A stretch of 8,154 nucleotides of DNA, from positions 1 to 8,154 of the forward strand of contig CAZQXS010000152.1 of NCBI GenBank assembly GCA_964597275.1, given 5' to 3'. Each line of letters begins with the position of its first letter. The stretch's first letter is position 1. The stretch comes from UBA8110 sp964597275 (GTDB taxonomy: Bacteria; SAR324; NAC60-12). The position numbers and the translations under genes are program-made. Under the pieces are notes generated by a model. That model saw only the letters and a program-made list of their open reading frames with translations. It was not told the origin of the DNA and searched no databases. Positions 1 through 7,658 of the stretch are shown here, piece after piece.

Positions 1-1602
1 CAAGGGATGGTGGTTGCCCCGCAGCCGGAGGCGGTGGAAGCGGGAGTGGTGGTGTTGCGCGCAGGCGGCAACGCGGTTGATGCGGGCATTGCCTGCGCCC
101 TCGTGCAGGGGGTGGTGGATCCGCAAATGACGGGCATCGCGGGATTCGGCAGCCTGCAAGCGTACCTGCCCGGAGCAGGGGTGCAGGAGTGCATTGACTT
201 CCACGGCAAATCCCCGGCGGCAGTGCGACCCGAAATGTGGCAGGACCGCATTGAAGGCGAAACCCGCGACGGCTTCGGCTTCATCCTCAAGGGGCGCGTG
301 AACGACGTGGGCTACCAGTCCATCACGGTTCCCGGAAGCCTGAAGGCGTACTCCGAGGCCCATGCCAAGTGGGGGCGGCTGTCGTGGGCCGATGTCATGG
401 CTCCAGCGATTCGACAGGCCGAGCAGGGGGTGACCATCCGCCCGCACATGTACAACTGGTGGACGACGAATGACGGTTCCGGGCGCGTGCTGCCTGCCGA
501 ACGGCTCCGGCACACTCCGGCGGGACAGCGCATCTACTTTCATGCCGACGGCAGCTTGAAGCGGGTCGGGGATCGTCTCGACAACCCGGAGCTGGCGGAA
601 ACCCTGCGGCGCTTGGCGAAGGTCGGGGCCGAGGATTTCTACAGCGGGGAAATCGCTGCGCAGATCGCCAAGGACATGCAGGCCAACGGCGGGTTGCTTT
701 GCGCCGACGACCTTGCGAATTACCGAACCACGTCCACCCAGCCGTTGTGGGGGGACTACCACGGCTTCCAGTTGGCGACCAACCGACCCCCCGGCGGCGG
801 ACTCATGCTCATCGAAATGCTTAACGTTCTGGAGCAATTCGACCTACCCGCCTTGGGGCACAACTCTGTGGAATACATCCGCATGGTCAGTGAGGCCATG
901 AAGCGGGCGACCATTGACAAGGACACGCATGTGGGCGATCCGGAGTTTGTCGAAATCCCCTTGGAGCGCCTCACCTCGAAAGCTTATGCCGGAGAATTGG
1001 CGGCGGCGATCCGGCGTGGGGAAAAGGCCGTGGTGGAACGGATTGACCGCACCCCCGAATCCAAGGACACCACCCACGTCAGCGTGGTGGACGGCGACGG
1101 CAACGCCTTTGCGATGACCCACTCGCTGGGGATGCCCTCCGGCGTGATCACCGAGGGACTGGGCTTCATGTACAACGGGTGCATGGGCGTCTTCGACCCC
1201 CGGCCCGGCCGTGCCGGAAGCCTAGCTCCGGGCAAGAGTCGGTTTTCCTCCCTCTGCCCGTCACTGGTGTTCAAGGACGGCGAGCTGCGGCTGGTGATCG
1301 GCGCACCGGGGGGCACCCACATTCCGATGGGGGTGCTGCAAGTCCTGCTGAATGTTCTCGACTTCAAGATGTCCATGCAGGATGCCGTGACGGCCCCAAG
1401 GTTCTCCGGGGCCAGTCCGCTGATTGATGTCGTGAACCGCATCCCCCGCTACGTCACGGACGAACTCGAAGCACAAGGCTACGGAGTCCGTCGCTGGGCA
1501 CAGTCCTACGCCTTTGCGTGGGTTCACGGCATTCTCTTGGAAAACGGCGACATGACCGGAGGCGCGGACCCTGCCGCCGACGGCATGGCTTTGGCCGTGT
1601 AA
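1..1602 (+). CDS. Gamma-glutamyltranspeptidase-family Ntn-hydrolase, 5' end outside the window
   Basis: The reading frame is open to the left edge. The first in-frame ATG (position 7) lies inside the conserved N-terminal block that reads GMVVAPQPEAVEAG, so perhaps ten or more residues are missing and ATG 7 is probably not the start. Numbering from that Met, family landmarks are GGNAVDA (20-26), VPGS (near 109) and the autoprocessing site TTH at 355-357. By homology Thr355 becomes the N-terminal nucleophile of the small subunit after self-cleavage. The Ser pair is S414/S415 and the oxyanion loop APGG ends at G435/G436. The C-terminus (GGADPAADG) is complete, and about 531 residues is normal for the family. 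Members hydrolyse or transfer gamma-glutamyl or acyl groups from amides. The residues that grip the glutamyl group in E. coli GGT are replaced here (see findings), so the substrate is uncertain; a YwrD-like or acylase-like role is possible. Any signal peptide would lie outside the window. The fold call is firm, the glutathione role is not. Confidence 0.9.
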   Translation, partial: QGMVVAPQPEAVEAGVVVLRAGGNAVDAGIACALVQGVVDPQMTGIAGFGSLQAYLPGAGVQECIDFHGKSPAAVRPEMWQDRIEGETRDGFGFILKGRVNDVGYQSITVPGSLKAYSEAHAKWGRLSWADVMAPAIRQAEQGVTIRPHMYNWWTTNDGSGRVLPAERLRHTPAGQRIYFHADGSLKRVGDRLDNPELAETLRRLAKVGAEDFYSGEIAAQIAKDMQANGGLLCADDLANYRTTSTQPLWGDYHGFQLATNRPPGGGLMLIEMLNVLEQFDLPALGHNSVEYIRMVSEAMKRATIDKDTHVGDPEFVEIPLERLTSKAYAGELAAAIRRGEKAVVERIDRTPESKDTTHVSVVDGDGNAFAMTHSLGMPSGVITEGLGFMYNGCMGVFDPRPGRAGSLAPGKSRFSSLCPSLVFKDGELRLVIGAPGGTHIPMGVLQVLLNVLDFKMSMQDAVTAPRFSGASPLIDVVNRIPRYVTDELEAQGYGVRRWAQSYAFAWVHGILLENGDMTGGADPAADGMALAV

Positions 1603-1651
1603 CCTTTTTTTCGGTAGCGGCCATCTTGTAAATGCTGTGGCTTCACGTTCC

Positions 1652-1716
1652 CCGTTCGTGCTGAGCCTGTCGAAGTATGGGTGGGGTTCACCCTTCGATA
1701 AGCTCAGGGCGAACGG
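1652..1716. repeat. Imperfect palindromic intergenic repeat, copy 1
   Basis: Two 24-nt arms, 1652-1675 and 1693-1716, are inverted with 20 of 24 positions complementary and a 17-nt loop. The left arm begins CCGTTCGTGCTGAGC and the right arm ends CTCAGGGCGAACGG. The same arms occur in better-preserved form at 7959-8025. This type of paired CTTCGACAAGCTCAG-like element is seen scattered between genes in many environmental bacterial genomes, often mistranslated as peptides containing LSLSKG. It lies about 50 bp after the stop of the GGT-fold gene. A long RNA hairpin here could protect or end that transcript, but no T-run follows directly, so it does not look like an intrinsic terminator. Confidence 0.85.
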
Positions 1717-1807
1717 AGTATCCAATTAAACAGAGGCGTATGATCTAATTTTTGTCAGGTTTTTACGAAAACAACCTTTTCAGTGCTTTTCACAATAGCT
1801 ATGGTGT

Positions 1808-1827
1808 GGTAGTCACCAAGGACTGCC
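1808..1827 (+). promoter_or_regulatory. Short hairpin in the leader of the M20 amidohydrolase gene
   Basis: A 7-bp stem (1808-1814 with 1821-1827, one T-G wobble) encloses a 6-nt loop. It sits nine bases before the Shine-Dalgarno AAAGGA (1837-1842) of the next gene, which is six bases from ATG 1849. The surrounding 1741-1848 stretch is clearly more AT-rich than the coding DNA on either side, as expected for a promoter and leader. The best -35/-10 pair I can find there (TTTTCA 1777-1782, TATGGT 1800-1805, 17-bp spacer) matches consensus at only 4 of 6 bases each. A regulatory role for the hairpin is speculative. Confidence 0.25.
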
Positions 1828-1848
1828 TAATTTTCAAAAGGAAAGACG

Positions 1849-3015
1849 ATGAAGTTAATCAAAGCAATTGCCGAAAACCATCAGGAGTTGACCGAGTGGC
1901 GGCAGGACATCCACGCCCATCCGGAACTCGGCTTTGAGGAGGAGCGCACCGCGAGATTAGTCGCGGAGCGGCTGAAGTCCTTCGGCTGTGAAGTCCACCG
2001 GGGCATCGGAGGCACGGGGGTGGTGGGCACCCTGCGTTCCGGTTCCGGAAGCCGCAGCATGGGCATCCGCGCTGACATGGACGCCCTGCCGATTCAGGAG
2101 GCAAACACCTTTGGCCATCGCTCCCAAAACGAGGGCAAGATGCACGCCTGCGGGCATGACGGCCACACGGTCATGGTGCTGGGAGCCGCGCAGCACCTCG
2201 CGCAAACCCGGAACTTCGACGGGACCGTCCACTTCATCTTCCAGCCTGCCGAGGAAGGGCTTGGAGGGGCCAAGGCGATGGTCAAGGATGGCCTGTTCGA
2301 GCGTTTTCCGATGGAAACAGTTTTCGGCATCCACAACCGACCCGGCTTGCCCGTGGGGCAATTCGCCATGCGCTCCGGGCCGATGATGGCCGGCGGAGGT
2401 TTCTTCGACATCAACCTGACCGGGCGGGGGGCGCACGGCGCACGACCTGAATCCAGTGCCGACTCCATCGTGGCGGCCTCACAAATCGTCACGGCTCTGC
2501 AAAGCGTGGTGGCCCGGAATGTCCGTCCGCAAGACACTGCGGTACTCAGCGTGACCCGGCTTCTGAGCGGGGAAGCCTACAACGTCATTCCCAACGAAGC
2601 GACCATCGGGGGCACCGTGCGGGCGTTTGAGAAGGAGACCCTGCAACTGCTGGAAAACCGGATTGGTGAGATCGCTACGGGAATCGCCTCCAGTCTGAGG
2701 GTCACTGCCGACTATCAATTCCGCCTGATTTTCCTGCCACTGGTCAACGATGAAGCCTCCACCAAACTAGCAGGAGATGTTTCCGCCTCAATTGTCAGCG
2801 AAGACAAGGTGGACCGCGAGGGGCCGCTGATCATGGCTTCCGAGGATTTTTCGTTTATGCTGAATGAGTGCCCGGGTGCCTACATCAACATCGGCAATGG
2901 CGACGTAGAAAGCTCCTGCGAGGTACACAATCCGGGCTACGATTTCAACGACGAAATCCTGCCGCTCGGAGCAACCTACTTTTCTCGACTGGTGGAAACC
3001 AAGCTTAAACCGTAG
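1849..3015 (+). CDS. M20D-family metal-dependent amidohydrolase (HipO / N-acyl-amino-acid hydrolase-like)
   Basis: This 388-residue protein is full length for the M20D peptidase group, which includes hippurate hydrolase, N-acetyl-L-amino-acid deacetylases and plant IAA-amino-acid hydrolases. It should cleave an amide bond releasing a free amino acid from an N-acyl or N-aryl conjugate, using two metal ions. The N-terminal segment reads RQDIHAHPELGFEE (18-31), and RADMDALPIQE is at 74-84. Metal ligands can be assigned by homology: Cys101 and His103 in CGHDGH, Glu136 in QPAEEG with Glu135 as general base, His162 in GIHN, and His360 in the C-terminal HNPGYDFND motif. Residues from about 185 to 295 form the lid/dimerisation domain (INLTGRGAHGARP, VIPNEATIGGTVR). 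No signal peptide or membrane segment is seen, so it is probably cytoplasmic. ATG 1849 is chosen because AAAGGA lies six bases upstream and alignment starts there. The exact acyl substrate cannot be read from sequence. Confidence 0.93.
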   Translation: MKLIKAIAENHQELTEWRQDIHAHPELGFEEERTARLVAERLKSFGCEVHRGIGGTGVVGTLRSGSGSRSMGIRADMDALPIQEANTFGHRSQNEGKMHACGHDGHTVMVLGAAQHLAQTRNFDGTVHFIFQPAEEGLGGAKAMVKDGLFERFPMETVFGIHNRPGLPVGQFAMRSGPMMAGGGFFDINLTGRGAHGARPESSADSIVAASQIVTALQSVVARNVRPQDTAVLSVTRLLSGEAYNVIPNEATIGGTVRAFEKETLQLLENRIGEIATGIASSLRVTADYQFRLIFLPLVNDEASTKLAGDVSASIVSEDKVDREGPLIMASEDFSFMLNECPGAYINIGNGDVESSCEVHNPGYDFNDEILPLGATYFSRLVETKLKP

Positions 3016-3025
3016 CTCCGCTGGC

Positions 3026-3946
3026 CTAAAATTCTGCTTCCCGTGCCCGCACCACGGCGCGGATCACCTCGTTGTAGGGAGCGGCGGTGCCGACCTCTTT
3101 TGCGACGACCGGAACCATGCCGTTGATGAAGTCAATCTCGGAGGGCCGTTCGGCCAGGTGATCGAGCAGCATCGAGGGACGGGCACCGGGCATGCCCTCG
3201 GCGAACTTGGTGATGTAGGCGACTGGATCGTCAAACGAGAAGGGCACACCCTTGGCGACTCCGGCGGCATGGGCCTCCAGCCCGCAGGTGAACGAGATGT
3301 TCCGCAATTCCGGGTCTTGCATCATCTCCCCGATGGTGCGCCGGAACACGGTGCAGGGGCCGCTGAAGGAGACGTTGCAGACGAACTTCTCCCAGACGAG
3401 TTGGTCAATGTTGTCGTACTCCTGCGTGTTGAACCCGGCCTGCCGCCAGACCTCCGCAATGCGGGTGGCCCGTTCGGAAGCCCCCCCGGTCATTTCCCCG
3501 ATGCGGATCAGCGCCATGCCGTTGTGGTGGGCGTGTCCCGGAGCTTTGACGGATGCACCAAACCCGCCTGCGACGCCGATCAGGATGTTTCCCACTGGAA
3601 GATACTTGGCCAGCCGCTCTCCGGCGCCCAAGCCGTTTTGCATGGTCAGCACAGGAGTGTCGGGGGTGAGCGTCGGGGCCACCGCCTTGGCCGCCGACTC
3701 CACGCCGGAGGCCTTGGTGGCGATGATCACCAGGTCGCACTCGCCCGCATCCGCCACGTTGGTGGAAACCTGAATGCCCCTCACGGTGCGGTCGCCGCTG
3801 AAGCCCTCCACCCGCAGGCCGTTTTTCCGGATGGCGTCCAGATGCTCCTGCCACAAATCTATCGCCCAAATTTCGTTGCCTGCGTCGGCCAGCAACCCTG
3901 CGTACACGGACCCCATTGCTCCGGTCCCCACCACGACTATTTTCAT
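3026..3946 (-). CDS. Ketopantoate reductase (ApbA/PanE)-family oxidoreductase
   Basis: The protein has 306 residues, the usual length for 2-dehydropantoate 2-reductases, which reduce ketopantoate to pantoate for pantothenate/CoA synthesis. The N-terminal Rossmann domain opens MKIVVVGTGAMGS, with the dinucleotide loop at 7-12. Residues equivalent to the E. coli active site are kept: Lys78 (ATKAS), Asn104 (MQNG), Lys187 and Asn191 (WEKFVCN), Ser258 (RPSML) and Glu270 (SEIDFING). The position of E. coli Asn184 is Ser195 here, and Asp30 ends beta strand 2 (see findings). The frame stays open upstream to an ATG at 4222, but that extension overlaps dnaE and is low-complexity. The start at 3946 has a perfect AAGGAG at seven bases and begins exactly at the family N-terminus. 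It lies downstream of dnaE on the same strand and its stop faces the M20 gene 10 bp away. It may be a true PanE or a homologue acting on another 2-oxoacid; the enzyme family is certain, the substrate is not. Confidence 0.88.
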   Translation of the reverse strand: MKIVVVGTGAMGSVYAGLLADAGNEIWAIDLWQEHLDAIRKNGLRVEGFSGDRTVRGIQVSTNVADAGECDLVIIATKASGVESAAKAVAPTLTPDTPVLTMQNGLGAGERLAKYLPVGNILIGVAGGFGASVKAPGHAHHNGMALIRIGEMTGGASERATRIAEVWRQAGFNTQEYDNIDQLVWEKFVCNVSFSGPCTVFRRTIGEMMQDPELRNISFTCGLEAHAAGVAKGVPFSFDDPVAYITKFAEGMPGARPSMLLDHLAERPSEIDFINGMVPVVAKEVGTAAPYNEVIRAVVRAREAEF

Positions 3947-3953
3947 GTGAAAT

Positions 3954-3959
3954 CTCCTT
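3954..3959 (-). promoter_or_regulatory. Shine-Dalgarno that fixes the start of the reductase gene
   Basis: Read on the minus strand this is AAGGAG, seven bases before the ATG ending at 3946. It decides against the much longer upstream start at 4222. Confidence 0.85.
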
Positions 3960-4002
3960 GGATGTTGAAATGTTTCATCGTTTTCTGAAGCATCAGACCC
4001 TG

Positions 4003-4040
4003 ATCGCAATCGCAATCGGGATTGGGTCGATAGCGATAGC
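4003..4040. repeat. ATCGCA-type hexamer repeat forming an imperfect hairpin between dnaE and the reductase gene
   Basis: The stretch reads ATCGCA, ATCGCA, ATCGGG, ATTGGG and then TCGATAGCGATAGC. The first part (4006-4018) and the last part (4028-4040) are inverted repeats pairing at 11 of 13 positions around a 9-nt loop. A smaller 5-bp stem (3992-3996 with 4000-4004, loop ACC) abuts and overlaps it. The element lies in the 119-bp gap between the dnaE stop and the reductase start. No T-run follows the hairpin on the minus strand, so it is not a standard terminator. Similar short hexamer repeats occur in intergenic DNA of many GC-rich environmental bacteria. Confidence 0.7.
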
Positions 4041-4065
4041 AGTTTTTCACGGGCATGGCCCGCTC

Positions 4066-7000
4066 CTACGCCTCTCCTCGTTTGCCCCAACGCCCGGACT
4101 TGGAATAGGCGTACTCCAGCTTGTCGACGGGCAGCAGTTCCTCCAGTTCCTCGGAAAGTCCGGCTGTGAAGCTGAGCGCGTGGGGTAGCTGAATGCGCAC
4201 CTCGGCCTCGGTGCTGGGACACGCCCTGATCTCAACGCGCTGCTCCCCGGAGTACTTTTGCAGGGTGCCGTTGAGTCGCCGGTACTGCTCCGCGTCCAGC
4301 GCATCCGGCAGGAGGTGCAGGGTCAGCCGCTCGGCGAACTGCTCCCGCACCTCGTCCAGTCGCTGGACCGCGTCGGGAATCAGTGCAGGTTCGTCGTCCC
4401 GCATCACGATCCGGCCCCGGATCAGCACCGGATCGTCCTCTTCCAGCAGCGGGCCGCACTGCGCGTACACGCGGGCGTACACCGGAAGCTCCAGCGAGCC
4501 GCGCAAGTCCTCAAAGCGGATGATCGCGAATTTCTCGGAATCGCGGTTGAGCCGCACCGTGGTGTCGGTGACGATGCCTGCAAGCACCACCTGCGCCTGC
4601 TCCGGGTGTGCCCCGTCCCGCACCTCGGTGGTGGTGGTGGTGAGGCTCTGGGTTTCGGACTGGAAGCGGTCGAGGGGGTGTCCGGAGACGTAGAAGCCCA
4701 GCGCGGCTTTTTCGTGGCGCAGCTTTTCCTGCATCCGCCACTCCTTGAGGTCTGGGAATTCGAGTCGGGTTTCGGTCGCCTTGGCTTCCGATTCGTCAAG
4801 CAGTTCAAAGAGCGAGTGCTGGTTTTCGACGTGGTGACGCTGGTGTTCCTGCGCGAGGTGCAGGGCTTCTTCGTACACGGACATCAGTTGCGCCCGGTTC
4901 TCGTGGATCGAGTCGAACGCGCCGCTCTGGATCAGTGTTTCCAGGGTGCGCTTGTTGACCCGCGTGAGGTCCACCGCCTTGAGGAATTCGAGAAAGTCCG
5001 TCAGCCGTCCGGCTGCGCTCCGAACCTCCAGAATCGCATCCACCGCCGGCCCGCCCACGTTCTTGACGGCGTTCAGCCCAAAGCGCACCGCCTTGTCCGG
5101 CTCCGGCGTGACGGTGAACTCCTTTTCGCTGTCGTTGACATCCGGAGGCAGCACGCGGATGCCCATCTCCTTGCACTCGCTGATGTAGTTGACCACCGAA
5201 TCGGGACTGCCGATGGCTCCGTTGAGCAGTGCCGCGAGGCACTCCACCGGATAGTGCGCCTTGAGGTAGGCGGTGTGGTAGGAGATCAGGCCGTAGGCGA
5301 CGGTGTGGGACTTGTTGAAGCCGTAGCCGGAGAAGTAGTGGATGAGGTCAAAAATCTCGTTCGCCTTCTCCTTCGGCGTGGTTTTCTGGGGGCACTCGCT
5401 CACGAACTCCGGGTTGGCGAGGCAGCCTTCCACGAACTTGCTGCGCTGCTCTTCCAGCACCTCTGGGATCTTCTTGCCGATCGCCCGCCGCAGCAGGTCC
5501 GACTGCCCCAGCGTGAAGCCTGCGAGAACCTGCACGATCTGCATGATCTGCTCCTGATAGACCATCACGCCGTAGGTCTCGTGGAGCAGGGGCGCCAGTA
5601 GCGGATGCGAGAAGGTGACGGGCTTGCGACCGTTCTTGCACATCACGAAATCGTCCACCATCCCGGAGCCGAGCGGCCCCGGACGGTAGAGCGCGAGGAT
5701 GGAAACGATGTCCTCAAAGCTGGAAGGCTGCATGTCCCGCAGCAGCCGCTTGGTGCCGGAGGATTCGAGCTGGAAGACCCCGGTGGTCTTGGCCTCGCAG
5801 TAAAGCTGGAAGGTGAGGGGGTCGTCCATCGGGATGCGGTCGAGGTCGAGCCGGTCTTCCTCGGAGCGGTCCTTGTTGACGAGCGCGAGGGTCTGTTCGA
5901 TGTTGGTGAGGTTGAGCAGCCCAAGGAAGTCGAACTTGACCGCGCCCTGGTCTTCGGCCCACTTCATCGTGTACATGGACTGCAACTCGCCGTCGCGTCC
6001 GGTGCAGACGGGCATCACCTCGCGGATGTCCTGATCCATGATGATCACCCCGGCGGCGTGGGTGCCGAGGTGCGTGCTGAGTCCCTCCAGCTTAAGGCTC
6101 AGGTCAATCAGCTTCTGCTCGTTCGGGGAGCCTTCACGGGCCATGCGGGCGAGTTCCGGCTCCTTGTCCAGCGCCTCGTCAATGGTGATGTTGAGTTCGT
6201 TGGGAATGAGCTTGGCGATCTTGTCTGCTTCGGAGTACGGAAAGTCCAGCACCCGCGCCACGCCGCGCACCGCCGCCTTAGCCTTGAGGCTGTTGAAGGT
6301 GGAAATCTGGCAGACGTTCTGCTGGCCGTAGTGCTGGCGCACGTACTCGATCACGCGGTCGCGCCCGGCAACGTCAAAGTCAATGTCGAAGTCGGGCATC
6401 GAGATGCGATCCGGATTGAGAAAGCGCTCGAAGAGCAGCCCGTAGTGCAGGGGGTCCACGTCCGTGATGCGCAGCGAGTACGCCACCAGCGACCCCGCCC
6501 CGGAGCCGCGCCCCGGCCCCACCGGAACCCCGTTGTCCTTCGCCCAGTTGATGAAGTCCGCCACGATCAGGAAGTAGCCCGGAAAGCGCATCGAGATGAT
6601 GACCTCCAACTCGTAGGCCAGCCGCTCGTCGTAGGACTTGCGGAATTCCTCGAAGGATTCCTCCGGGCGGTACTGCCCAAAGAGGACCGCGAGCCGCTTC
6701 TCCAGCCCGGATTTCGATTCGTGCTCCAGCCACGAATCGAGCGTGTGGCTTTCCGGAACCTCGAACTTCGGCAGAAAGTACTGGTCGTTGGCAAGGTCCA
6801 CGTTGCAGCGATCCGCGATCATCTGCGTGTTTGAGAACGCCACCGCCGGAACCTCCGGAAGCCGATCCCGCAACTCCGCCTCGGTCTTGAGGTAGCGTTC
6901 GGCAGGCGGGGCTTTTGGGGCATTGTCGTCCGAAACCCGTTTCTGCCGACCCATCAGCCAGAGGATGTGCTGGGCCTCGGCCTCGTCGCGTTTCAGGTAG

Positions 7001-7620
7001 TGGCAGTCATTGGTCGCCACCACGGGCAGGTCCAGTTCCTTGGCGAGTCCCAGCAGCCGCTCGTTGCAGGCGGGATGCTCCGGATCGCCCGTGTTCTGCA
7101 ACTCCAGATAAAACTGGCCGTTGTACACGTCGTTGAGCCATTGGGCGGTCTGGCGGGCCTCTTCGGTGCGCTCTTGGCTCAGGCGTTCTGCAACTTCGCC
7201 CTGCGGTCCACCGCTGAGGGCAATCAGCCCGGAGCGGTGCTGTTCCAGCAAGGCGCGGTCGAGGTAGGGCAGTCCGCGCAGCTTGCCCTCGGTGTGGCTG
7301 AGACTCGCCAAGTAGCAGAGGTTGTGGTAGCCCTCGCGGTTCTCGCAGAGCAGTTGCAGGGGATAGCCCTGCGGACGGCCTCCGGCCTTGTGGGCGTCCT
7401 CCAGGCTCCCCTCCAGCACCCACACCCCCATGCCGAGGATCGGCTTCAAGCCTGCGCCGCGCAAGGTGTGGTGAAACTCCACCACCCCGAACATGTTGCC
7501 GTGGTCCGTGATCGCGCAGGCGGACGCGCCCTGCTCCTGCAACGCCGCCACCAGCGGCTTGATGCGGATCGCTCCTTGCGAAAGCGAGTATTGCGTGTGC
7601 AGGTGCAGGTGCGTGAACAT
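4066..7620 (-). CDS. dnaE: DNA polymerase III alpha subunit, replicative DnaE1 type
   Basis: This 1184-residue protein is the catalytic subunit of the replicative DNA polymerase and matches DnaE1 along its whole length (E. coli DnaE has 1160). Domains in order: PHP domain (1 to about 230, starting HLHLHTQYSL, with TDHGN at 38-42 and TNDCHYL at 203-209); palm with VGPGRGSGAGSLVAY (367-381); the catalytic Asp pair in MPDFDIDF (Asp410, Asp412) and the third Asp564 in VKFDFLGL; fingers (TYGVMVYQEQIMQ near 682, YGFNKSHTVAY near 766); helix-hairpin-helix (about 846-905); internal sliding-clamp motif QHSLF at 934-938; OB fold (about 1008-1075); and a C-terminal tau-binding-like region. The clamp motif plus the full C-terminus argue against the shorter error-prone DnaE2/ImuC. 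An in-frame TGA eight codons upstream (7642-7644) makes ATG 7620 the only ATG start available. No clear Shine-Dalgarno precedes it. The PHP metal site is partly lost (see findings), so proofreading presumably comes from a separate DnaQ-like exonuclease. Confidence 0.98.
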   Translation of the reverse strand: MFTHLHLHTQYSLSQGAIRIKPLVAALQEQGASACAITDHGNMFGVVEFHHTLRGAGLKPILGMGVWVLEGSLEDAHKAGGRPQGYPLQLLCENREGYHNLCYLASLSHTEGKLRGLPYLDRALLEQHRSGLIALSGGPQGEVAERLSQERTEEARQTAQWLNDVYNGQFYLELQNTGDPEHPACNERLLGLAKELDLPVVATNDCHYLKRDEAEAQHILWLMGRQKRVSDDNAPKAPPAERYLKTEAELRDRLPEVPAVAFSNTQMIADRCNVDLANDQYFLPKFEVPESHTLDSWLEHESKSGLEKRLAVLFGQYRPEESFEEFRKSYDERLAYELEVIISMRFPGYFLIVADFINWAKDNGVPVGPGRGSGAGSLVAYSLRITDVDPLHYGLLFERFLNPDRISMPDFDIDFDVAGRDRVIEYVRQHYGQQNVCQISTFNSLKAKAAVRGVARVLDFPYSEADKIAKLIPNELNITIDEALDKEPELARMAREGSPNEQKLIDLSLKLEGLSTHLGTHAAGVIIMDQDIREVMPVCTGRDGELQSMYTMKWAEDQGAVKFDFLGLLNLTNIEQTLALVNKDRSEEDRLDLDRIPMDDPLTFQLYCEAKTTGVFQLESSGTKRLLRDMQPSSFEDIVSILALYRPGPLGSGMVDDFVMCKNGRKPVTFSHPLLAPLLHETYGVMVYQEQIMQIVQVLAGFTLGQSDLLRRAIGKKIPEVLEEQRSKFVEGCLANPEFVSECPQKTTPKEKANEIFDLIHYFSGYGFNKSHTVAYGLISYHTAYLKAHYPVECLAALLNGAIGSPDSVVNYISECKEMGIRVLPPDVNDSEKEFTVTPEPDKAVRFGLNAVKNVGGPAVDAILEVRSAAGRLTDFLEFLKAVDLTRVNKRTLETLIQSGAFDSIHENRAQLMSVYEEALHLAQEHQRHHVENQHSLFELLDESEAKATETRLEFPDLKEWRMQEKLRHEKAALGFYVSGHPLDRFQSETQSLTTTTTEVRDGAHPEQAQVVLAGIVTDTTVRLNRDSEKFAIIRFEDLRGSLELPVYARVYAQCGPLLEEDDPVLIRGRIVMRDDEPALIPDAVQRLDEVREQFAERLTLHLLPDALDAEQYRRLNGTLQKYSGEQRVEIRACPSTEAEVRIQLPHALSFTAGLSEELEELLPVDKLEYAYSKSGRWGKRGEA

Positions 7621-7658
7621 GGATGCGGTGGTGACCGGGTTTCAAGTTGAAGTGGTCA

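Noticed and set aside
1580..1611. Intrinsic terminator at the end of the GGT-fold gene (stem ACGGC/GCCGT plus a T-run)
   Set aside because: The stem is only 5 bp with a 9-nt loop, and the seven T's begin six bases after it, too far for a typical terminator.
1752..1937. Small frame (61 codons, TTG start) upstream of and overlapping the M20 gene
   Set aside because: It has a weak start codon, no Shine-Dalgarno and a 29-codon overlap with M20, and it sits in the AT-rich leader. The peptide looks protein-like only before the overlap.
3158..3988. A 276-codon plus-strand open frame opposite the reductase
   Set aside because: It is a shadow of the reductase gene, with biased composition and no recognisable motif.
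3947..4222. A 92-residue N-terminal extension of the reductase open frame
   Set aside because: It overlaps the end of dnaE, includes the hexamer repeat (translated as a Leu-Ser-Arg-rich run) and has no family match. The ATG at 3946 has a perfect AAGGAG and sits at the Rossmann start.
4258..6834. Long plus-strand open frames of 447 and 409 codons opposite dnaE
   Set aside because: They are antisense to clear DnaE coding sequence and arise from high GC. Their His/Val/Leu/Arg-rich composition resembles no family I know, and no Shine-Dalgarno supports them.
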